Shown piece by piece: positions 58,605 through 64,000 of a stretch of DNA of 64,000 nucleotides (within the stretch, counting starts at the first letter, position 1; every line of letters begins with the position of its first letter). The translations under genes and the position numbers were made by a program. Source of the DNA: Cupriavidus necator (GTDB taxonomy: Bacteria; Pseudomonadota; Gammaproteobacteria; Burkholderiales; Burkholderiaceae); contig NZ_SROX01000011.1 in assembly GCF_013141915.1 (NCBI RefSeq), forward strand, positions 124,001-188,000, written 5' to 3'. The notes beneath the pieces are model-generated. The model made no database searches. It was not told the DNA's origin and worked only from the letters and a program-made list of their open reading frames with translations.

Positions 58605-58963
58605 ACACACAAGCCATCTACCCCGACTCCTTCGCCAAGATGCTCCTCGAGCGCGTCGGCCAAAAGTACCAGCCCAGCAATGGCACCGAGGGCGAATGCT
58701 TCTTCGACAACTGGTGCCGGCAATGCGCGCGAGACCGGTCCATGCGCGAGGGCGACAACGTGGACGATTGCGACGACAACGAGGTGTGCAAGATCATCGC
58801 CGACACCATGGCCTACAGCCCGGAAGACCCCGAGTATCCGCCGCAATGGCAATACGGCAAGGACGGGCAGCCATGCTGTACGGCATTCGTGCCGGCGGCC
58901 CAAGAGATCCCCGCCGAACGCGACACCCGCACCATCGACATGTTCGCAAGAGACCTGGCATGA
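58601..58963 (+). CDS. Hypothetical cysteine-rich early protein
   Basis: 120 residues from MNTQAIYPDSFAKMLLERVG (58601). ECFFDNWCRQCARDRSM is a CxxC-type knuckle; later PCCTAFVPA. Such proteins occur in Ralstonia and Burkholderia phages. Function unknown. Confidence 0.6.
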   Translation: MNTQAIYPDSFAKMLLERVGQKYQPSNGTEGECFFDNWCRQCARDRSMREGDNVDDCDDNEVCKIIADTMAYSPEDPEYPPQWQYGKDGQPCCTAFVPAAQEIPAERDTRTIDMFARDLA

Positions 58964-59751
58964 CCGAAGCCACAAGATCCGAGGTCAAGTACACCTCACA
59001 ACTCGCCCGACAATTGCTCGCCACGAAGTTCGCGGCGCCCGAGTGGGCGACCATGTTTGAGGTCGCGCCGCGCACCGGCGGCGGCACCCGGTATGCCGAT
59101 GCCGTGGCGGTGAACCTATGGCAATCGCGTGGCCATGCCGTCCACGGCTTCGAGATCAAGGTCTCGCGCGGCGATTGGCTGCGCGAGCTTAAAGATCCCG
59201 CCAAGGCCGAAGAGATCCAGCGATTCTGCGATTACTGGACAATCGTAGCGCCGAAAGGCGTCGTGGCCGACGGCGAGCTTCCGCCAACGTGGGGCCTTCT
59301 TGAAATGCGTCCTGATCGCCTGATGCAGATCAAGGCTGGCCCGAAGCTGGAGGCGCAGCCGATCACCAGGGCATTTTTCGCCTCGCTGATGCGGCGCGGG
59401 CACGAAGGCCTGGACCAGGTCTCAGCGGAGAAGCTTGAGGCCGAGCGGGCCGAAATGCAGAAGGCGATCGCCGAAAAGGTGGAGCGCGAAGTAGCGATGC
59501 GCACGCGTGACCATCAGCGCCTCAGGGATCTTATCGTCCAATTCGAGAAGGAGACCGGTCTTTCGTTCCACGAGTACGCGGGCCCGGACATCCGCACTAT
59601 CAAGGTTGCTCAGGCCCTGGAGGATCTCTCGGGCTGGCGCGATCAAAGTGCGCTCAGCCGGCTCATGGATCTTGCGGGAGAACTGGAACGCGCCGCTTCG
59701 ACCGTACGGCAGGCGGTTGGGCATACAGGTCTCAAGGAGGCGGCATGCTGA
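58960..59751 (+). CDS. PD-(D/E)XK-like nuclease (MmcB-like fold) with C-terminal coiled coil
   Basis: 263 residues from MTEATRSEVKYTSQLARQLL (58960). FEVAPRTGGGTRYADAVAV and HGFEIKVSRGDWLRELKDPAK give D...EIK, the PD-(D/E)XK core, residues about 34-80. The C-terminal half (QVSAEKLEAERAEMQKAIAEK) is coiled coil. Probably a DNA repair or restriction-type nuclease. Confidence 0.7.
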   Translation: MTEATRSEVKYTSQLARQLLATKFAAPEWATMFEVAPRTGGGTRYADAVAVNLWQSRGHAVHGFEIKVSRGDWLRELKDPAKAEEIQRFCDYWTIVAPKGVVADGELPPTWGLLEMRPDRLMQIKAGPKLEAQPITRAFFASLMRRGHEGLDQVSAEKLEAERAEMQKAIAEKVEREVAMRTRDHQRLRDLIVQFEKETGLSFHEYAGPDIRTIKVAQALEDLSGWRDQSALSRLMDLAGELERAASTVRQAVGHTGLKEAAC

Positions 59752-59776
59752 CCATGGCGACAGACTGCCTGATGGC

Positions 59777-60007
59777 ATGACCCGCGCGGTAATCCCCTGC
59801 GCCAGATGCGGCCGCCAGCCGCGGCTAGAGATCAAGCAGGATCAGCCCTGCTCGATCTCGAAGGATGGGCGGTGGTTTCGGCTGGTGTGTTGCGGAACTG
59901 GCCGGCACTTCGCCACGCCTGGCCGGGCGCTGCGGGCTTGGAATGGGGCGCAGATTGGGAGGGAATTGCGCACGAAAGCCCTTGCGCACACGACGCTAAC
60001 GCATTAG
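59777..60007 (+). CDS. Lar-like zinc-ribbon protein
   Basis: 76 residues: MTRAVIPCARCGRQPRLEI ... VCCGTGRHFATPGRALRAWN. CARCG and the VCCG-(x)-AWN pattern resemble restriction-alleviation protein Lar. A tiny ORF (59744-59779, 11 codons) overlaps its start and may be a coupling leader. Its TAG stop lies inside an operator. Confidence 0.55.
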   Translation: MTRAVIPCARCGRQPRLEIKQDQPCSISKDGRWFRLVCCGTGRHFATPGRALRAWNGAQIGRELRTKALAHTTLTH

Positions 60008-60022
60008 CATTATCGTATGCAC
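59982..60022 (+). promoter_or_regulatory. Operator-bearing promoter facing gene-free block B
   Basis: TTGCGC (59982-59987), 17 bp, TAGCAT (60005-60010). GCTAACGCATTAGC (59995-60008) is a palindromic operator (GCTAA/TTAGC), with GCATTATCGTATGCAC just after. Nothing coding follows for 810 bp. Confidence 0.5.
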
Positions 60023-60218
60023 CCGAGAGGGCCGCGCCGCAGAGTACCGCGGCAATCCGAATGACTGTCGTTGCGGATGGTCGCTAGGTAGGCCCGCCAC
60101 GAGACCCAGCGAGAGCGCATCCTCGGACTGGCGCAGTCGATAGCGAAAGATCGGCCACCCGGCTCAAGATTGCCCCGCCGCAGGGGTCTGACGAGTCGCC
60201 AGACGCGGGTAACTGGCA

Positions 60219-60311
60219 CCCTGACGCATGGCAATTGGACTGTCGATTGTGGCTAGAGGTAGCAGTCGGCGTCTGCGGTTCTATGTCCGCGCAGTTGCCA
60301 TGACGTGAGGG
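60219..60311 (+). repeat. Paired-arm element B1
   Basis: CCCTGACGCATGGCAA (60219-60234) and TTGCCATGACGTGAGGG (60295-60311) pair over about 15 bp with one bulge, around a 60-nt insert. Confidence 0.65.
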
Positions 60312-60610
60312 TGAAGCCGAAAGGCTGACGGAGTTTGCAGCCGTGCATTGCGCAAGCGACACGACCGACGCGCCGAAAGGCTGGCAGAGCGCTGCACATC
60401 CTCAACAAACACGAGCCCAGTGCTACGTGACTGCCCAGCGGAAGGTGGCAAATAACATCCGCAGATCGGCCCTACTTTCACGGCAGATTCAAACTGCCTT
60501 CCTGGGGCGCCAGATAGAGCGGTTACTGTGGTCTCCCTGATGTCAGGGAAAGGCTGTAGTTTCTCGAATAATGGCGTGGGTGACGATTTGACGGCCGGGA
60601 AAGACCGGCG

Positions 60611-60704
60611 CCCTGACGCATGGCGGTTTGCCGCACGAGGCCCTAACAGGGCAGTCCACGTGCGCAACCGAGAGTCGGCGGGTCAAGCCGCCATGATGTG
60701 AGGG
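60611..60704 (+). repeat. Paired-arm element B2
   Basis: CCCTGACGCATGGCGG (60611-60626) and CCGCCATGATGTGAGGG (60688-60704), same plan as B1 with compensating changes in the inner bases (AA/TT versus GG/CC). Confidence 0.65.
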
Positions 60705-60820
60705 TGAGCGCAGGGTATCGCGCCGGAAAGCGATGAACCGCTCTATAAGGTTCGCCCTTCGGCAAAGGCCACGCCGATCAGGACTGGTAGAGCGAGCCAG
60801 GTAGCGCCTGGCCATCCTCT

Positions 60821-61552
60821 CTATTGAGCCAGCCCCTGCGGAATCGCCGGATCAATTTTCCGCACCGCCGCCAGATCCGCCGCATCCTCCGCCCCGATAG
60901 GCGTCTTCAGTTCGGCGTACTTGCGCTGCAGCTCGGCGTAGTGCGCCTGACTGAGGGATTCGACCTGCCACAGGCCCGGCGCCTTGCCCTTCTCGGTGAA
61001 GATGACTTCCGCTGGCTGCGGAATCAGAGCGTGCGAGACGGTGAACTCGCAACTGTAGAAGCCCATGTCAGAGCGGCAGACGTTCGGCTTAATGGCTTTC
61101 CCGTCGACCGACAGGCTGGCCGTGATCTTACCCGGCCCTTGCTGCAGCCAGACGATTTGGACGTACTCGGCATCCTTTGGCTTCGCCGGCCGCCCGAGCC
61201 TCTTGTCAGCCGGCACGCCGACGACGATTGACGCGGACACTTGGCGCAGCTTCGTCCCGCCGACCTGGACCTGCACATCGTTCTTGCTTATGTAGGTCTT
61301 CCCGATCCCGGCCAGCGTCACCTGTTCCTGTCCTGCGCTGGCGGCGTAGTCCTTGATCAGACCCTTGGTGTACTGCTCCTCAGGCACGACGAACAGCGTC
61401 CCCGCCTGCTTGATCGCCAGATAGTCGCCCCATGGCGTGGTGATCCGAATGTTGCCGCCCGGCCCCGGCCCGGTCTGGATGACCGGCTGCGCGGCAGCCG
61501 CCGCCGGCACGAGCGCAGCCGCGGCAATGACCCAACCCGTTATCGATCGCAT
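60821..61552 (-). CDS. Exported hypothetical protein, opposite strand cargo gene
   Basis: 243 residues. Signal peptide (VIAAAALVPAAAAAQ), then a beta-rich periplasmic body (GPGGNIRITTPWGDYLAIK, IVVGVPADKRLG, FYSCEFTVSHALI with two cysteines for a possible disulfide). It is the only leftward gene in this early region and stands between two gene groups, like a lysogenic conversion gene. No family named. Confidence 0.65.
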   Translation of the reverse strand: MRSITGWVIAAAALVPAAAAAQPVIQTGPGPGGNIRITTPWGDYLAIKQAGTLFVVPEEQYTKGLIKDYAASAGQEQVTLAGIGKTYISKNDVQVQVGGTKLRQVSASIVVGVPADKRLGRPAKPKDAEYVQIVWLQQGPGKITASLSVDGKAIKPNVCRSDMGFYSCEFTVSHALIPQPAEVIFTEKGKAPGLWQVESLSQAHYAELQRKYAELKTPIGAEDAADLAAVRKIDPAIPQGLAQ

Positions 61553-61617
61553 GATCGCCCTCCTTCTTCTTGTGCGGCCATTCTACGAAGGGGTCGGAAA
61601 TTTCTAAACTCACGATC

Positions 61618-61664
61618 TTGCACATGCGTTATCTGTCTGCTAATCTTCGTGCATACGATTTAGC
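61618..61664 (+). promoter_or_regulatory. Early promoter with operators before the recombination genes
   Basis: TTGCAC (61618-61623), 17 bp, TAATCT (61641-61646). GCACATGCGTTATC (61620-61633) overlaps the -35; GCATACGATTTAGC (61651-61664) is an imperfect downstream copy. Same plan as the 56.75-kb promoter. Confidence 0.65.
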
Positions 61665-61696
61665 AACAGCATCGACATGTACCCAGTGAGGAGAAG

Positions 61697-61972
61697 ATGA
61701 ACACTACCGCCACCACCCCTTCGATCGCCATGCAACCCGTGGATTCGTCGCAGATCCACAGCATTGGCCACGACGCAGAGACCGGCAGGCTCGCCATCCG
61801 CTTCAAGAACAAGGCAGGCGAAGCGACGTCGCTCTATCACTACAGCAACGTAACCGCCGAAGAGTTCGCGGCGTTCAGTGGCGCGGAATCCATCGGCTCG
61901 CATTTCTACAAGCACATCAAGCCGTTCTCCGAGAAGTACCCGTACGCGAAGGTTGAGGCGCCGGCCGTCTGA
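61697..61972 (+). CDS. KTSC domain protein
   Basis: 91 residues. VDSSQIHSIGHDAETGRLAI and YHYSNVTAEEFAAFSGAESIGSHFYKHIK is the KTSC domain (lysyl-tRNA synthetase C-terminal-like), common in phages; nucleic-acid binding is suggested for the family. RBS GAGGAGA. Confidence 0.85.
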   Translation: MNTTATTPSIAMQPVDSSQIHSIGHDAETGRLAIRFKNKAGEATSLYHYSNVTAEEFAAFSGAESIGSHFYKHIKPFSEKYPYAKVEAPAV

Positions 61973-61998
61973 AACCACGCCAATACAAGGAGATCGCA

Positions 61999-63060
61999 AT
62001 GTCATCCAATGCCCTTGCCGTGCGCAATGAGTTCGGCGCCCAGCACACTACCCACGCCCTGGTTGAAACGGCGTCCACTGCCGTCGCGGCGCAAGCGAAG
62101 GCCATGGTCGAGGCCCGCTACATCATGGCTATGCAGCGGCCGCGTGACTGGGATCAGGTCCGCCAGACCTTGCTGCGCGAGTGCCGCCGCCCGTCGTTCG
62201 CCCACAACAAGAGCGCCTACTACCGCAAGCCGATCGGCCAGGGCGTGGAAGGCCTCGGCATCCGCTTCGTGGAAGTCGCGCTGCGATGCATGACCAACGT
62301 GCTGGTCGAGACGACGATGATCTTCGAGGACGAGACCAAGGAAGTGCACCGCGTCTCCGTCACGGATCTGGAATCCAACCTCACCTACCCGCTGGACGTG
62401 CGCGTCTCCAAGACGGTCGAGCGCTCCAAGCCGATGGACGATGGCTCGTTCATTTCAGTTCGCAAGAACAGCTACGGCAAGAACGTCTACACCGTGCCGG
62501 CGAACGATGACGACCTGCTCAACAAGCGCGCGGCGCTGATCTCCAAGGCCATCCGGACGTTGGGCCTGCGCATCATCCCCGGCGACATGCAGGACGAAGC
62601 CGAAGACATCATCAAGTCGGTCCGCATGGACGAAGCAGCCCGCGACCCGGACGCCGAGCGCAAGAAGATCGCGGACGCCTTCGCCGGCATCGGCGTCAAG
62701 GCCGCCGACCTGGTTGCGTACCTCGGCCACCAGCTGGATTCGTGCTCGCCGCACGAGCTCGTCGACCTGCGCGGCATCTACGGCGCCATCAAGGATGGTG
62801 AGGCCACCTGGAAGACCGTCATGGAGAACAAGGCGGAACAGGCTGGCGGTGGCGCTGGCGATGGTCAGAAGCCGGAAGGCGCCAAGCCGATGCCGGTTTG
62901 CTCCGACGAGGAATTCCAGAAGAAGTCGCCCGAATGGCGAAAGCTGATTCTCGATAAGAAAAAGACCCCTTCCGAACTGATCACCATGATCGAGACGAAG
63001 ACGAAGCTTTCGGAAGACCAGAAGACCGCCATCGATAGCTGGAGCCACGAAAATGACTGA
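61999..63060 (+). CDS. Phage recombination protein, RecT-like annealing candidate
   Basis: 353 residues. The region RYIMAMQRPRDWDQVRQTLL ... KPIGQGVEGLGIRFVEVALRC and the RIIPGDMQDEAEDI segment fit a phage family found beside YqaJ exonucleases, where single-strand annealing proteins are usual. C-terminal part is charged (DEEFQKKSPEWRKLILDKKK). It overlaps the exonuclease by 8 bp. Annealing activity is inferred. Confidence 0.6.
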   Translation: MSSNALAVRNEFGAQHTTHALVETASTAVAAQAKAMVEARYIMAMQRPRDWDQVRQTLLRECRRPSFAHNKSAYYRKPIGQGVEGLGIRFVEVALRCMTNVLVETTMIFEDETKEVHRVSVTDLESNLTYPLDVRVSKTVERSKPMDDGSFISVRKNSYGKNVYTVPANDDDLLNKRAALISKAIRTLGLRIIPGDMQDEAEDIIKSVRMDEAARDPDAERKKIADAFAGIGVKAADLVAYLGHQLDSCSPHELVDLRGIYGAIKDGEATWKTVMENKAEQAGGGAGDGQKPEGAKPMPVCSDEEFQKKSPEWRKLILDKKKTPSELITMIETKTKLSEDQKTAIDSWSHEND

Positions 63061-64000
63061 ACGCATCACCCACAACCTGGTGCAGGGAACTGACGAATGG
63101 GCTCAGTTCCGCCTGACGAAATTCGGCGCCAGCGAAGCCGCTGCGATGCTCGGCATTTCGACCAAGGTCAAGCGCACGGAACTGCTTCACATGAAGCACA
63201 CGGGCACTCCCAAGGAATTCAGCGACTGGGTTCAGAAGAACATCCTGGACTACGGCCATGAGGTCGAGGCACTGGCCCGGCCGATCGTCGAGGAAATCAT
63301 CGGGCAGGACTTGTACCCGGTGACGCGGTCCCTCGGGATGATGTCCGCGTCGTGCGATGGCCTGACGCTCGACGACGAGACCGCGTTCGAGCACAAGCAA
63401 TGGAATGAAGCGCTGGCGGCATCGGTGCGCGCCAAGATCCTGCCGGACGAGCATCAGCCTCAGTGCCAGCAGATCATTATGGTTCATGGTTCCAAGCGGG
63501 TGATCTTCACCGTATCTGACGGCACCCGCGAGAACATGGAATACATGGAGGTCTTGCCGGACCCGGCATGGCAAGAGCGCATCGTCGCCGGCTGGGCCCA
63601 GTTCGAGAAGGATCTCGCCGAGTACGTGCCCGTCGAGATCCCCGAGAAGCCCAAGGCGGAGGCAATCATGGCTCTGCCCGCGCTTGCCGTCCAGATCCGC
63701 GGCGAGGTCATCACCAGCAACCTGCCGGCCTTCCGGTCTGCCGCTGAGACGTTCATCGCGAACATCAAGACGGACCTGAAGACCGACGAGGACTTCGTGC
63801 AGGCCGATGCGACGGTCAAGTTCTGCAAGGAAGCTGAGGAAAATCTCGAAGTCGCGAAGAACGCAGCCATCGCACAGACGGCCAGCATCGACGAATTGAT
63901 GCGGACGGTCGACCACATCAAGGCGCAATTGCGCGATAAGCGGCTCGCGCTCGACAAGCTGGTCGAGAGCCGGAAGAAGCAGATTAAGGAAAACGCTGTC
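63053..64000 (+). CDS. YqaJ-type viral exonuclease (partial, C-terminus off window)
   Basis: Open from MTERITHNLVQGTDEWAQF (63053) to the edge, 316 codons. TKFGASEAAAMLGIS, the SASCDGLTLDDETAFEHKQW stretch (Asp...Glu-x-Lys catalytic set) and HQPQCQQIIMV are the YqaJ recombinase signatures, lambda-Exo-like. A long coiled coil follows (KAQLRDKRLALDKLVESRKK). Works with an annealing protein in phage recombination. Confidence 0.85.
   Translation, partial: MTERITHNLVQGTDEWAQFRLTKFGASEAAAMLGISTKVKRTELLHMKHTGTPKEFSDWVQKNILDYGHEVEALARPIVEEIIGQDLYPVTRSLGMMSASCDGLTLDDETAFEHKQWNEALAASVRAKILPDEHQPQCQQIIMVHGSKRVIFTVSDGTRENMEYMEVLPDPAWQERIVAGWAQFEKDLAEYVPVEIPEKPKAEAIMALPALAVQIRGEVITSNLPAFRSAAETFIANIKTDLKTDEDFVQADATVKFCKEAEENLEVAKNAAIAQTASIDELMRTVDHIKAQLRDKRLALDKLVESRKKQIKENAV

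Larger units (their letters stand above)
60011..60820 (+). ncRNA. Gene-free block B: candidate structured RNA with two paired-arm elements
   Basis: About 810 bp without a credible ORF. Elements at 60219-60311 and 60611-60704 carry the same arms as block A, here on the plus strand. Small GAAA-capped hairpins (GCCGAAAGGC at 60315-60324 and 60372-60381) and GACCGG repeats (60603-60608) are typical of compact RNA folds. An operator-controlled promoter faces into it from the left; the leftward 60821 gene ends at its right edge. Confidence 0.45.

Noticed and set aside
19975..64000. Integrase or excisionase gene
   Set aside because: None of the readable genes has the tyrosine- or serine-recombinase motifs; it must lie beyond the window if the ssrA integration model is right.

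Overview
The window joins a betaproteobacterial chromosome to the left part of a large prophage. The left 20 kb has the gene order gyrA-serC-pheA-hisC-tyrA-aroA-cmk-rpsA-ihfB-lapA-lapB-ugd-hldA, then ompA-ubiG-gph-ssrA. That order, the GC-rich codon usage, a split heptose kinase (hldA) and the tmRNA tag ANDERYALAA point to Burkholderiaceae, most likely Cupriavidus or Ralstonia. The genus is inference from recalled synteny.

Layout. 1-16896: a leftward chain of envelope, translation and aromatic/serine biosynthesis genes; a small rightward DUF2061 gene sits behind a good Fur-box match. 17331-19974: rightward ompA-like, ubiG, gph and the tmRNA gene ssrA. 19975 to beyond 64000: prophage, apparently integrated at the ssrA 3' end. 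No integrase lies in the window, so the right end and second att site are off-window.

Prophage. 20.1-22.2 kb: accessory genes beside a near-perfect SOS box, including a minimal ATP-dependent DNA ligase. 22.2-24.0 kb (leftward): overlapping spanins, DUF6527, GH19 endolysin and holin, followed by an O-acyltransferase cargo gene. 25.3-47.3 kb (leftward): fibres, baseplate, tape measure, tail chaperones with a canonical -1 frameshift site, tube, sheath, head-completion genes, P22-like coat, scaffold, DUF4055 portal, terminases and three micro-ORFs. The phage is therefore a contractile-tailed (myovirus) type with a P22-type head. Terminator-like hairpins recur between the structural genes. 47.3-48.0 kb: no genes, but three copies of a paired-arm motif (candidate structured RNA), followed by a frameshifted HNH/AP2 homing endonuclease. 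48.7-50.2 kb: immunity region. 50.3-60.0 kb (rightward): replication (initiator/loader, DnaB), RuvC-like and Ref-like nucleases, a lipoprotein, an HTH protein that may be the late regulator, and many tightly overlapping small genes. One of these is a chimera of cytosine-methyltransferase ends around an HNH protein. 60.0-60.8 kb: a second gene-free block with two more copies of the paired-arm motif. 60.8-64.0 kb: a leftward exported-protein gene, then KTSC, an annealing-type recombinase candidate and a YqaJ exonuclease.

Two features tie the prophage together. A 14-bp operator family (hybrid GCACAYRCGTTAKC plus pure palindromes of each half) recurs at the early promoters and beside the attachment region. 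The paired-arm motif occurs five times, each time oriented with local transcription, in the two gene-free blocks. I consider these the best candidates for something new here.
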